DNA of 64,000 bases from Glossina fuscipes (taxonomy: Eukaryota; Arthropoda; Insecta; Diptera; Glossinidae), in the NCBI RefSeq assembly GCF_014805625.2, contig NW_023998414.1:21422590-21486589 (forward strand), given 5' to 3'. Below are positions 12,336 to 27,100 of the stretch, piece after piece. A program made the position numbers and the translations under genes. Within the stretch, counting starts at the first letter, position 1. Each line of letters starts with the position of its first letter. The notes under the pieces were generated by a model. That model made no database searches. It was given only the letters and a program-made list of their open reading frames with translations, and had not been told where the DNA came from.

Positions 12336-15300
12336 GATGAATAAGTAAATATTTTTCGAGAAAAATAAAGAGACAACCTTTGTTTTGAGCACACCTTGCA
12401 CGTATGTATATTTAGACAAATTTACATAGATACAAAGACATATTCATAACGAATAGAAGACAATTGCCTTGGATGCTGGAAATCACTGCTACTTACTAGT
12501 ACGTTGAAAGTGTACAAATTTTTGAAACTCTGAATTAATTCTTCGATATTCGTTTGGGAAATCTATCGAAACTCCTGTTTTCATATTAAAATAAGCAAGT
12601 TTTTTAGAAGAAGACATTTTCCTAAACAATAAATTTAATGCGAATCTTATTCAAAATGCCAAGAGGACAAAAAGTATCCGTGTTCTCTTTCAAGCCTGCG
12701 CTAAAAGTGATAACTCATTCGAAATAGCAAAAATAACCATCCAACTCGTCATTAAACGCTACGTCTTCAAATAATTAATTAAATATTTCAACATATTATT
12801 AACATTGTTTGTATTGCCGCATTGCCGTGTAGATAAGAGTCTCCGCTACCAACTCGGCATTTGCAGATTCAAGCCTAAGTGTAGTAGACCATACACGCCA
12901 CACCCACTAGACTCCCTCCCTATCACTCCCTATCTCTATCTCTTATCTCATTGCTTTCTGACATCATCCTATTGCACGTATACTGGGCACCCGCTGTGGT
13001 CATATTAAAAAAAGCAATTATTAAGCATTATTTATTAGCAATCATATATTTTCGAGGAAATGTCCCAAGCGTAAATTACAAAATTTATAGCTAAGAGTAA
13101 CGCTGAACTTGGCATTCTTTTATAAAACAGAATCTATAACACCATATATTCACCATCAGAAAATATTTTTTTTGTTCTATGTTTCCAATGTCCCAAGTTC
13201 CAAAACTAAAACAGCTGAGTGCAGCTGTGAAAGGTGTAACTTCCTCTTCAGCTCACTTTTCTCACTTTAGTAAGGAAGGATTTAAAGTAATAATAATACG
13301 TCGGTCAATAGGACGAGGGTTTCGAAAGATGTATGAGTAAGAATATATATTTAGCATCATCAACTCAATGTCAAAAAAGTTGCCAAATATGTGTACATGT
13401 GCAGTACATGAAAGAAAATTGGCCCAAATCCCCTTGCTGAACATACATGTATATATATATGCATATATAAATATATATATATATATATAAATATGTGTGT
13501 GTTTCTTTGTATGTATGTGTACAAGTAAGTTTACCTACGAAAAGAACGTCTCAATTGCATTCATACATTCACGTTTATTCATTCATTCATTTGCTTGCTT
13601 TAATTTCCACCGAGAACTTGCCGTACATTAAATTGCATTCACACATAAGTAGAGACCATTAAAATCAGCAAAATTGAAGAATGAGAGACAAGGATATGAA
13701 AGAGAAATTTTCCCCACTTTCGAATCTTTTTAACAAGATACACTACACGGACAAGCTTGAATAGCACAGCAAGGTTTTCAACGCAGCTTCAGCAGCATGT
13801 CTCTGCGGGCAATTGAATCTTTTACATCCTTTGAAAACAAGGTTGGCTGATGTTTGAATAGAGTGCTTTTCAATTTTTAGTTGCAGATCAAAATGTTTAC
13901 CTCATGACAGAAATAATAGTTAAAGTTATTTAACATACGTCAGGATATTTTTAATGAATATACATATATGCATATATATATGAAGCAACTTAATGAATAA
14001 GATTATATTATTCTTTAATTCAAGGCAAATATGAGTAACATAGATGAAGCAGTAGTTGTGCGTACAGATTTATGTTCAAAAATCCTCTAACTAAACCTTT
14101 ACAAGAGAAAGGTATTTTTTTTTTTATCAAAACATCCTCCACAATTTAGTATAAACACTCCTCATCCTTCAAATAATTTATAAACTCTATGCTGATTGAA
14201 TGTATTTTCTTGTGGAACGAATAAGCTACCATTAATAGCAATATTTTAAGTCTCATCACGGAGACGTTACAAGGCACAAGGCATGCTTTTGATAGCAGGT
14301 TACAAACTCGCTTTATACAAATGAGTTTTTTGTTCTAACTATTCCTTCAGGATAGTGAAATTGATAAACAACAAATAAAACTGTAATAAAGAAAAACATT
14401 TCTCTCCCAAAATTTTCATTTCAATAATTCGTTCCATTTATCGACCTTACTCCTTGAGTTATTAGTGTTTTGTAAGCGTAAAAGTTGAAGTTAACGCGCT
14501 ATAATGTATTGTAGAGGTAAGTAATTCTAGTGAACCGCAGATCATCACTCACTTCCGATCTACTGCTCGACTGAGAACGAATTTTAATAAGAAATTTGTG
14601 TTTGAAGAATCTAACCTTTTATTAACTGCAACATCAAGAGAAAGCAGATAGAAGTTCGGCGCAATATAATCTTGAAGAAGATTAATCCTTTGCCCTCCTA
14701 TGACGACTGTGAGTCGATATTATTCATCTTAAGCCTACTCCTATGTTGGCATAAGTTCCACTTTGTTGTTTTTGAAATTATTGTCTAAAGAGTTACTAGT
14801 AAGTAAAAAAAAAAAAAGGAAAAAAATTACGCTCACTAAAAGTTAAACGAAAGTATGTACGTGAAGGGATTTTATATGATAAGGTGCTTGACATAATAAA
14901 GAAACGTGCAATTCGAATGTATGAAAATTTTCGCCTTTAAACCAAATAGATATTCATAGCATTTGTTAACCATTTATTGTAATAAAAATTTCATTGAAAT
15001 TGTTGGCAGATAAGCACAAAAAAAAAAAAGAAAATGAAGAACAACCTGAAAAAGCATGATTACGAACAGTCTGCACGCAAACAAAATAGTACATCTAACG
15101 ACAACCAATGGTTTAAATATTTTATTTATAAAAAATAAAAATAAATGGTCTTTTTTTATATACATTTTATCTACTAGTTCATGGTTACCTCTATAATATA
15201 AATGTTTTCGCTCCCACTGTAACCATATACGGTACCGCATAATTTATTTCAAAAAAAATTTGGTTTTCATGTAGTGGTTGGCAGTCAGGCTAACGTGCAT

Positions 15301-18109
15301 ATTAACTGAAGTCGTGTATAAAGTGTGAGGAAACTTCAAAATATTTCACTCCTACATGAGTATACAGATACACGTATGTGCATAAGTACGATGCTGAAAT
15401 CCAACAAAATTTATTACTTAAGTTATCATCGCAAAGTATATTAATTTCTTTACTCTCTTTGTCACACAATTGCTTGTATTCGACTCGACTACTTTCTTCA
15501 AAAAATGGTTAAGATTCAGTCGAATATCCGTAGATAAATTCGAAAGAGAGTAAGAGAATGAATTTTAGTCAAAACGTAGTTCGATACCCCAGTAAAGTTA
15601 AAACTCTAAAAATGAACAAAAGCGCACGAGTGGTAAGTAAATATTTCGTTGCTTAAAAATAAGCTTGAAATTTTAAAAATCTTTCTTGATTTTGTCAATC
15701 ATTCAGGAAATGGCCTATCAGTGTCAACGGGGTAATAATAGGAGGAAATAGCGTTGCTTGTCCTTTACGCAGATAGAGCTTTAAGCGCATTCGTATTGAT
15801 TGTAGCCGCAGCTTAAGAGAGAGATGTTTATCGATCAACCATTCATCATAGCTACGTCTTTACCGTTATTTTATTGAATGGCACGGGTCGTGACCAACAA
15901 CTTAATATTCAAGCGGACTCAAGTTTTAAGTAGTAGTGTAGTAGAATTTTCAATACAAGCGAGCTAGCATATGATCTATCTAAGTTATCCTTCATCTTTT
16001 AAATCCACACTTTTAAATTTATTTGCAAAATATATAGGCAATAAATCAATAAGTAAATAAATTCAGTGATATACGAATCCTTTGAAACGAAGTAATCTGC
16101 AGAGCAATGCGATCACCTATCGCTTCATTGTACATCAAGATCATTACAATCACTTATTGAATTCGTTAAAATTCTCCTTCTAAGGTATGAACAGATTAAA
16201 TCCCCTTTATCTACAAATACGAATCGCGGAACATTTATTGGCAGAAAGTGCACCTTTTAATAGATCTATTGTCGAATGAATCTGATCGCATGCTATCTGT
16301 CAATCTCTTCACTTATTTATCTGTCTATCTCTTGCAAAAAAAATTATCATAAAAAGATAAAACTCTGCATGTGCATTTTTTTTGGTGGGTTGAGTTGAAC
16401 AGAATCCCAGATTAAAGAAACTTTGATAAAAACAACAAACTTCAACTTATAATAAAATATATATGTAAAATTTATAACAAGACTTCAATAGTGATATTCA
16501 CGTGATGAATATTTAATTTAAATGGCGAGTATATAAGATACGTCCGAACATAATAATTGTTTGGATATTTACACCGTTTAATATCGATCTCGTGTCGTAC
16601 GCATTGAGTTGACTGACTGCCGCCCACGTCGCACAACGTTCGTGTCAACAAAATGTTAAATGTTATTAATAAGTTGGAATATAATGAAAATAAATTCATT
16701 TTTGAGGCATTTTCCCCAGGAAAAGCAAATTAATTAGTCATCCATAGTGTTCTTGTTACTGTTGTGTTACATAAAAACATAAATCTTTTTATTCATTGAG
16801 GGATGAAAGGAAGAGCATTTAAATGAAATCTTTTTCGACCAATTAAGATTAAAGGAAAGATTATAATTAAGTTAATTAACGTCCCTTTAATTTGATTTAT
16901 AAAACTTGTTTTATATGTACATAGCATTGACAAAGTTGTATATTTACATTGGTTAAGAGACTTTTCTTCTCTTTATCGCATACAACATATAAAAAACTAA
17001 CTGAAACAAAAAAAAAAAACAAGGTTAGGTGCTTTAAAGATTTAAGATGAGATATTTTCGCTCGATGAACCAAAACGAAATGATATAATAGAGTTGGTGT
17101 AGAGCCTGTGAAAGGCATGTGGTTGTTTGGCAAATGTTTTTTCGTTTTTAATAACCAGAAATACGGAACAGCGACTTGATAATGTGCATATAGTTTTGAT
17201 TAATGCAAAGTTCTGAAACGACTTAATCCGGGCCGCTTGTCTCCCATCATTCATTGTTAGAATGCTTGTGATCGTAAAAATTGAGAAAGAGATGTAGGAT
17301 TTGGCATATTTACTCTTAGGTAGCGGACAAGACAGAAATCGTACTTTAAATTCGCGTTGGAAGTTAATGTGAAATTAGGTACAAAAATTTACTAGGATCA
17401 GTAGAAATTTCTGTGAAGGGACAGGCTCGCAATATTTTTGAAGCTCTCGGTTGCAGGACAAAGTAGAAAGTAGCTTCGGTTGCTCCTTACACACTTGTAG
17501 TGCGACAAAAAGGAAAAGACAAAAAAGTTCTTAGTAAAACTTCGTAGGTTGCATACAACCATACGGCCTTAAGACAGAAAATCAGCATAGAAAGCTGCAG
17601 CAGGTGAAACCAATTATGCCACGCACATAGACACGTAACTATCTCACTCAACAGAGCCCCTTTCGTTGAGAAAGATGTGAGCATAGAGAGCCTCTAAGAG
17701 AGTACTAGTAATAGGTGATACAAGTATTTTATGGAGCCAACCAAATGGTTAGCATAAAAGTGGTTTAAATCGGATAGTTGATCCGTTCACATACAATTAC
17801 TTTAAACCGCGCGCTTGTCATTTCATTGTTTTGTCTTTAAAAATTTACCCTATACGCAATTAATAATTTGTTAATTTCTCCCTAAATATGTCTTGTCTTA
17901 CTTACTAAATATGCAAATCTACGATTATTACCCAGGGTTGTATTTTAAAAAATTATACATTATATTAAGCAAGTCACAAACTATTTAACTCATTATATAC
18001 TTTCAATTAGTGTATGTCGACAAGCCTATCGTTACTCCTCACATGCAGGCTTTCTGTTTTCTATAAAAGTTGTTTTATACAGTGCAATGCACTTAAAGAA
18101 TGCCTTGCC
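12336..18109. other. Gene-free AT-rich intergenic DNA
   Basis: No gene supported. There is an alternating (AT)n/ATATGT tract at about 13442-13500 and many poly-A/T runs. Short frames in this interval show no family motifs. Confidence 0.45.
13442..13500. repeat. (AT)n microsatellite
   Basis: Alternating AT with interspersed GC steps, ending in a TGTGTGTGTT run. Confidence 0.85.
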
Positions 18110-18480
18110 CGATCATAATGTTTTCATTTGCACATCCTGACAAAGATATATTTAACATGTGCGGTTGTATGTAACACGGAAAAGGAGTCGAGATAGACGC
18201 AATTTCTATTATATTCGTCGATACAAAAGCATTTTCCGAATGAATCTAAGCTTGTCTGTCCGTCTGTCCTTCCTATTTGCTTGTGCTGAACCAACCGACC
18301 GCAAGTTTTGAGATATTTGGCAAAGTTTTGTACATTCTCATGTTTTGACCCAAAACGAACGCTCTTGATAATGGTTCGGACCTGAGCACTTTTGCGACTA
18401 TTATCCATATAACAACATTTCAAAACATAGCTTTTAGAATGGTGTACCTTAATTAAAGGGGGCCCATGAACCACCGTAGT
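18110..18480 (+). repeat. Dispersed repeat family A copy
   Basis: Motifs occur in the same order as in other copies: GTATGTAACAC, GAGATAGACGCA, TTATTATATTCGTCGA, AAGCTTGTCTGTCCGTCTGT, GCAAGTTTTGAGATATTT, GTTTTGACCCAAAACGAACG, AATGGTTCGGA. No terminal hairpin is clear on the left. Apparent frames over it are not genes. Confidence 0.7.
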
Positions 18481-19265
18481 GTTTCTACTCTTTTTCTATG
18501 TGTGCTATCTTGGAGAAAAAAAAAAAAGAAACAAATGCTCACCATTATTAGTTAGTATACCTAAGTACGTAAAACTCGTGCAAAATTATGATAAACGTGC
18601 GTTTTGAATACATTTATGATATCTCTTAATCAGTGAAACTATCATTCACTTGGTTCCGGATCACAAATTCAACATTGACCTTATCTTTCTCTGTTCAAAT
18701 ATAAACAAAGCAGTCTCAGAAAGTTTGCTTTGCATCTGATGAAAAATTTATCGCTTATTTACCAGCTGATTGCGATTATAAAAGTTTAGGATTGCGTTAT
18801 ATTTACATGTTTATATATGTAAATAATGGTTGGAAATTTTTGTCAGCCTTTCAGCTCCGGATCATTAAGTAAATAAATAAAAATATCACTAGTATGGTGC
18901 CGGATCACCATTGTTGATAATGTTGTAAATGTCACACAGGTCAACTAAAAAAAACAATTAAGAAAATTATATGCAGTTATGAACGAATCTTCCATATCCG
19001 GCCCCTTTGCCTTAAAGACATTCAAACGAGTAAATAAATGATATGTAGCTATAGTGTTTTTCTTACAAAAAAAAATTGTCAGAAAAGAAGAAAACAAATC
19101 AAATTTCTCTACCTTATAATGCTGAGTGGGAGGGGCTGCTTTTTCAGTTTTTTTTTTTTTTTTTTTTGTGATATATTTACCTAAGATCACCCATAGAATA
19201 TAATTGCAATCCCTTATGACTGTATTTGTTATAGTGTACGGAGTAATGACCAACAAAAAAATCAA

Positions 19266-19770
19266 ATCTTCTACACCCTATATCACTTATGGCGTGGAGT
19301 ATATTTAGTTTATGCGGCCGCATGGAACACACAAACGGGATTAAGATAGACTCACCTTTTATTACGTCATGTTCTGAATCGATATAAGCCTTTCTATTCG
19401 TCTGTCCATTTATCCATCTGATAACTGCCCACGTAAATTTGTGTTCAAGTTACAGGTCACAATTTTTAGGTATATTTTGATAAAATTTAGTACACTGACG
19501 TGCTCTGACCCAAGGACGAATACCATTGAAAATGTTTTAAATTGTTTTACTCTTCTCACCAAAACTCTCTCTGCAATAGTATTTGAACATTCTGGACATT
19601 GATATGACAAATTTGATTCGGCTGGAGCAATTTTTTGAATCCTCTTTCATATTACCTTTTCTACGAAAACTAAATCTTTATATAGCAACAAGGTACAATT
19701 TTTAATATTTTATAGTGAAAATTACTTTATAATATTATAGTCAATCTTAGAGAATTTGAACCAGGTAGGA
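19266..19770 (+). repeat. Dispersed repeat family A copy
   Basis: Begins with a diverged terminus (TACACCCTATATCACTTATG), then GATTAAGATAGACTC, TTTTATTACGTCATG, a TCGTCTGTCCATTTATC tract, GTTCAAGTTACAGGTCACAA, TTTGATAAAATTTAGTACAC and GACCCAAGGACGAAT. This copy is one of the longest and preserves the consensus order well. It lies about 0.4 kb past the 3' end of the first transporter gene. Confidence 0.75.
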
Positions 19771-20189
19771 GCACTTTTAATGTTTTTACTAAATTCGAAA
19801 CCCAATATTTGATGGGGATCATGGTGAATGTACAATGAAAGTTCAATGCGTATGAAGGCATCTAAGATGGCTATAATGACTTCTCCTAATAGTGACATGT
19901 AGTAAATGAATATCTCGCTTCACTTCCAGATAAAAGAAAATAACAAAGCGAAAAATTGAATAGGGACACTGGTTAATTCCAATTGCTAAACTATAATAAA
20001 GTATTTTGATGAAATTTCATTTATCCATAATTTTTATAAAAAAGATTTATTTTTTCTAAAACTGTACAAATTATTATTAAATCTATGCGCCACCTTCGAA
20101 CATATTTATATAAAATAGATAATTAAGTGTAAAAGCAATACTAACAATAAATTAAAAACTTAAGTACACTTAAAAAAACCGAAATGAAA

Positions 20190-23100
20190 CTAACATTCAT
20201 TCGAATTCGATTCTTTACCGGTTTTATCTTTAATACTCTTTGGTAAGAATAATATTAGAAAGGCGCACGATATCATTGCAAAGCAGGATATATAGAACGT
20301 TAATTCACAGTAACTAGACAAAAGAGCACCAACAAAATTCGTACCCACAACACTGCCAACGCGACCCATCATCAATGATATGCACATCGCCATCGCCCTA
20401 AAACGCAAACCAGATAAAGATAAATTGTTTATTTAGTAAAAAAGTGAAATTAATATGAATTTATTTAATAGTTGTTACCTTAATTGAGTAGGATATAGCT
20501 CGACTGTGGCAGCTCCTAAAACATTTATAGCTACGCCTACAAGAAATAGTAAAACGTAAAAGATAGCCGCCACTGGCGTGTAAGGCAGCCAAACAGCAAC
20601 CAAACCACAAGAGGTAAAGAAAACAATAATTATAACTGAAAATATTCAAATTAAAATGCATATTAAATAAAAGTTAATAAAAGATAATGGTCTTTACACT
20701 CTACACCACTTGTGCCCAAGGTACAAGGGTATGATAAGTTTGTGCATCACTTTCTAAATTGGTCTAAGCATGTGTGTCCGTCGCTTCATTTGTCTACTAT
20801 TCAGTTTACAATTTTAATGCAATTTTATGCACCGACACGTTTTTGGTCGAAGGTCCGAATGCTTTTCAAAATGATTCAGATCGGATCGCATTCCATATAA
20901 CGTTACATGAATAGGCGATGAATAAGCGAAGTCGAACTAAGTGGTGTAGGGTGGGCTGTTTCATTTTCACGTTTAATAAAAATTATTTTAAAGTCCTTAC
21001 ATAATATCGTTATCTTTCCGATGCGATTTATAATTAAACCTAAAAAGGCGAACGATGATGCATATAAAATTTCCATTAAAAGTGAATACATGAATGTCGT
21101 ATCCTCCAATTTGTTAGTGCATTCCATTGACTAAAATTAATATAAAAAAATGAAATATTTAAGGTAATGAAGTGAAACTCTTTAATACGTACACCATCGT
21201 TATGATAGAGAAATTCATCTTTGTCATAAACAATTTGACATAATAGTTTATTTTCACCGGGATGAGTATTCATAAATTCACTCATTGAATTGATTATATG
21301 AGGAAACCACATATACAGACCGTTAACAATGAGGTAAATCCAAAATTGCGTTGTGCACACAATCAGAGTGGAACGTAAATACTTTTTATGGAATAATGGA
21401 GTTGTTTGATTCCACATCGTATTCAGAAAAGTTTTCAATAAACTTGAACTTTTCATAGCTATTTTGATTTCGGCACAATCATCTTCTGGCAATAAGTGAG
21501 GCAACTGAAAACAATAAGAAATTTCATTAAAATTGATTAAATACGATTAAATACTTTTTAGTTATAGTTGTTGCACATATTAACCGAGCTTCACTGATGA
21601 TACGAGTATGCGTTCGAAATCTTAATTAAAAAGTAATATGACGATGGGATGACGAGTTTGTATATCTTGTCTTTAGATGAAAAATGGCCTGAACTTTTTC
21701 ATGATTTTATTGAAAAAGCTTGACTAAAATATCGCTTCTTGAGCGTAAAGAAATACCGGAATAGTCTATCCTTTCGCATATTGACATATTTATCCACGTC
21801 CCTTTTGTTAATTCTTATATCCATCCCATCTTATTCGAACGTCAAATGAAAAACGAAAATTAATTTTCTATTTCGCTCATACTCTGAGTGAAGACTTGGA
21901 CTAATGTCTCGATGACATTCGAATATTTTCGTTCATCTCATCTTGCCTTGACTTAAGTTTACGAACTTATAAGTTAAACTTAATATTCAATATATGAAGA
22001 GCGAAAGATGAATTTAGAAACAGTTTCTCAATAAGTGTTCCATACTGAAGTTCGAATGCTGAATTGCACAATGTATTCCTGCTTGAAAAACGAAAAATCT
22101 ATTTTTTTGTAGTAAATTTGATTTACCCATTCGACTAAGAAACGCTTCGAATTTTGGAATGAGAATTACATGCGGACATATGATGAATGACAAAAATAAT
22201 GTAATGAAAAATTAAAATTAATTCAGTTACCTTCAATTCATCTTTACCACAATTTATGCGATATATCTTCTGTAGTACTTGCTTAGCTTCTTCTTCTCTT
22301 TTAGCGGAAAGTAAATATTTGGGACTTTCAGGCAAATAGTATAAAGAAAGTCCGCAAAATAGACCAGTTATACCGCAAACAATGATAAATAAACGCCAAG
22401 GCTTGTAAATAATACCCAAGAATGGTAATGGGAAAGACCAGTCTTGATTTATGACTATGAATGCCAAGAATGGCATACACATGGCACCTAAGGCAAATAT
22501 AAATGCTGAGCCCATCATTGCCCGGGAACGTGTACGATCCATATGAAATTCACCTAAGTAAGCATAGATTGTAGCCGAACCACCGGATATGCTAAATTGA
22601 TAATAACAATATATTCGATTATAGCAATCAATCTTGCGGATGTGTGAAATGGAAAAGAAACTTACAAGAATCCGTTGAGTAGCCGTAAAATTAGGATTAA
22701 CCAAAAATTTGTAGCAAAACTAGAAAATAAAGTGACAACAAATGAAGCCAAAATTGTTGGCCGTATAACGCGGCGACGACCTTTTGTATCAGCTAGAAAA
22801 CCCCATAGATGTGAACTTAAAATCATTCCCACATAACCGATAGCACTTAGTAAACCTTTTCGGAAATTCGTTAACCCAAGATCACACTGAGCGACCGGCA
22901 TAATGAAAGCTACGCCAGATGTTTCCAACAGAACATTAGATAATACCAAACCCGATAATATGATGATATAATAATTAAATCTACCAAACTCTAAAAATTT
23001 GAATAAACTCTATTGATCAACTTTTTTCACTTTATTATTTATTTTTTTTTTTTGCATTCATGCGCCTACTTGTTCTTTCCAAAGCCTCTGAATAAGGAAT

Positions 23101-24152
23101 CGATTCATCGGGACGTTTCTTTTTATCATTATCCACGACACCACTTTCTTGTACACTCACTTCTTGTACAGTTACTGGCAGTACTACAAAAAAAAAAAAA
23201 AATAAATAATAAATAAACAAATAAGTAAATAAATAAATAAATAATTAAATAAAATTTTTTATAAATCACAAAATATTTTATATAATTTTATTATATATCA
23301 TTGATCACGATTGACTTAATTACCCATTTTGAATTTTCTTTGAATAGTTGAACTTTTCAACTTTTGCCTTTGAATATTAAAACGTACAGATTTTCGAAAA
23401 TATTTCGTTCGTTCATTAACAAAAATTCAACGATATCAATTCTCCTGATGTTGATCTCAGTCAAATCGCCGTCCGTTTTTGTTAATGAATTATTTCAGGG
23501 CAAAAGTACTGCTATTTAAATATTTCACGTCATATCATTAACTGAGAACTTTCACGGGTTTTAAGTTCTTATCTGAACGATAAGACTAAGAAAGCATGGT
23601 AAATTTTACCGACTTGTTTATTGTTCATCTCATTACCGATTTGTTTGCGCAAAAAAAAAAAAAAAAAGTAAGAGCAAAAAAAAAAATGCGCTTAGATTTA
23701 TTTTTATAACTTTTTACAAAACACAGTGAGCTAAGTGCGAGACACACGAAAATAATTTTATTATAGCAAAAGTCTTTGCGCTAAACAATTCACTTCAAAT
23801 AGTTGACATAGCGGCAAAATATAATAATTTTTATAACCATCATGCAATGTCTAAATGATAATCGTATCTAGACAAAATCTAAATAAGACAAAGCAATAAA
23901 ACATTCTGCAGAGCATTTTCAGGGCCAAAATTTCATTTCGCATTCTTAAGCGAATAATATTATATTATATTGTTAATATATATTGAAACAGTTTTTGCAT
24001 TTTGAGCTTATGAAAGAAAATACATCTCAAAATAATGCAATCTTCTCCTTACCCCTGAATGGATTTGTAGAAGCACAAGCCAGACCTACTAGTATTCGTT
24101 CTATCACTTCATATAACCCAGTGGTACTAAATCATATGATCTAGGGAGAGAC

Positions 24153-24191
<39 letters not shown>

Positions 24192-27100
24192 AGCAAAGAG
24201 AGAAAGTACATGGCCAGGACACATTTCATACAGTAATTGAATTTTTTCATCGGATATATGCCATGCGTGTTGCTCTCTCTCTCTCTAGGGTAACACTCCA
24301 TTTTCACTAAACTGCCCTAAACTGTCAGCTGTCAAAGTGTAGATTTTGAAACAATCAATATACATTTTTAAAAATAAACAAATTCTTATGGATCGCTCCT
24401 TCATGCAATTGCATTTAAACTTTACCTGATAAGTTTATCGAAAGGAATATTCATACACAGTTCACTTATCGTAATTTATTGATCCGCCTGGGTGGCCGAG
24501 TAGGCAAGAGTCTCGACTAGCAACTCTCAGTGGTCGTGGGTTCAAATCTCAAGTGCTGTAGAGCTCAAGTCTTAGAGATATGCTAATGCTTTAAGACTTT
24601 AGTCTTAGAATTTATTCTCTGGCTAACTAAATTAATAATAATAATAATAATAATAATAATTTATTAAATTGACTTAATGACAGGTTCTACAAGTCATGTA
24701 AAAATGTTTTTAACATCGATTGCATCATTTCTCCTAACAAGATAAATTCACTTTCGCAAATAAATTCAGAGATTTGTGTTGCTGCAGTCAAACAATCACA
24801 TTTTCAACGGGGGAAGACATTCTATCAAGTTGAAAATCAAACGCCTTTTCGATGTAAAACACTTATATAATATAGATTAAATAATAAGTATGCGCTCAGC
24901 ACGCCTAAGCATGCCATCTTATTTACAAGGGCTATTGAAATAAATGCCAACGAGAGCGCTGAGCAAAGTGTGTGTAAACGAACAAAATATGATTAAAGAT
25001 GCGGGCTGGCGGGAAAGTGTACATGAACATTCTGCTAACTTGTTGGCTTGGAGACTTGGACCTACTATCACTCATCATAGATCCGAGAATGTGCTCTAAA
25101 ACGAAAACAACAATTGGCCCATGTGCCTAATTTTAAACACAAGGAAAGCAATTTCTATTTTTTTTATATCCAAAATAAAATATCGGGAAAATCAAATCGT
25201 TTGACCCTTGCATATAGGATTTGTCGTTGAACCTAGCTGAATCAACGACAGTTCACTCAGAAATGAAGCAATCTCGAACTGTCGAACTTTTCGAAACTGT
25301 AAACGACTATAAACTATAAGCAACGTAACGTTAAGATTTTATTAGCTTCACAGATAGAATTTCCACATTTTTCGAGAGTAGTTTGCATTACTTCTAGAAT
25401 TAATTATACATATATTTATTAAACTAATATTAAAACACTTAGTCGCTAATAGTTGAATTAAATAAATTTAAAAAAAAAAAAAACTCGAATATAATTATTG
25501 TTATTACAATTGCTTGTTAAGCATTTTAAATTGCATTATTTGCAGTCGTTAAAACAGTATTGGCGCGATAAGCGCAGCTTCAATATTATACTCTGGCACT
25601 GAAATTACTCGAATACTAAAATAAGTTTAACGGCTTTATGCTCCTTTTCAACCAATACAACGCGGGTTAGAACTAAGCATTCAACACAAAAACTTTCTTT
25701 TTAAAAGTTTTTCCAATTGCCCTCAAAAGCCATGAAACCTTTAAAGTGAATAACTAACTAACTGTACGGCATAGTGCATACAAATTGAAAGCAAAAAAAC
25801 TTGAAAGGGGTTTTTCGATTTATCAAAAGAAGACATTTCTGTTTCCGACATAGTGCTATGTCCTACTGAAGTATTAAACAGGGATTCTTGCACATAATAC
25901 GGGCTGCAACTGAGACGAAGGTTGAGTACATAAGATACAACAAAGTGATTTTCGGACTCATGCATGCTTGATAGCATGTTGTTAAATCCATCTGAGAAAT
26001 ATTTCAATTGCTTTGGTAGGATGCATTGCATATATTTTCGCCATATATTTTAGACACATCAACACATTCCCATAAACATGTATCTTCGTCTACATAAGAC
26101 AATTTTTTCGTAGACGTTAAAAAATGTTTCAAACCCTAGATTGCTTTCAAAAATAACTTACTTTTCCATCGCGCAGAGAACGCGTCCATCGTCCACTTCT
26201 ACCTAGAAGTTGTGCCTAACGAAGAACAATAAATCCCCTTTTGTATTGTGTTTTGTAATTTGCGAGAGAAATCGCTTTATACATTAATGCATTTAACCTC
26301 AACAATGTAAACACATTTACGTCTAAGATATTAAAACTTCGAACAATACTCTACCAATACATATATGTATTTCCGATCAAAGTTTTTTCCGTACAGAAAG
26401 AAAAAGAAACTAAGCCGAAGAGTTTGTGTGTACTCAAAAACAAAAGGCGGCAGACATTGAATGGTCCATTCCATTGTACCTTGTCATGGAGGGCGACTTC
26501 GTATTGCTTGATTATGAGCCTTTTGCAATTGTCGGTGAGCTAAGCAGGTTCTTGATTTACCCTTTAGGCTTTCAATAAAGACAGTTTCAAAGCAAAGTTA
26601 AAATCTCCAAGGAAAATTATTATACTATCAAAATCGAAAAAAAAAGGAAGAAAACACTATCGGTTCGTTGTTTACTAGCTGGACCTATTAATTAGGTCAA
26701 AAGCTAGCGAAGATTGACTCTAAAGAGAAATGTTTATAACTATGTGGGCAAATAAATTCCGCTAATCATTTATACATATATACATTTATGTACATATATA
26801 TATCAAGAATTTATAGATGGGAAGATTACGTAGTATGTGAAAAATATATGAGATATATTTAATAACATATATATCAGTTGTGAAGAATTGTGCGTTAGAA
26901 ATATTTGAAAAACTTAACTTACTCTAAATGGTCCGCTCAAATTTCATTGTATTTATATAATTATATAAATACTTCCGTATCGACCGGAAATATGAATAGG
27001 TTATTAAAAATGATCGTAAAGTTTTTGGCTTCTGCTGACGCCTCTGTTCGCAAAAATATAATAAACCCTTAACATATCGCATCTTATATATAAAACTTTT

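Noticed and set aside
20461..20661. A separate 66-codon minus-strand gene (Cys/Arg-rich)
   Set aside because: It is an out-of-frame reading of transporter exon 7, whose true frame gives FIIIVFFTSCGLVAVW and joins both neighbours in phase.
24484..24552. A tRNA gene (Ser/Leu type) on the plus strand
   Set aside because: A and B boxes are present but acceptor ends do not pair, and the sequence continues into a body with an (AAT)n tail and flanking duplication; a SINE head explains it better.
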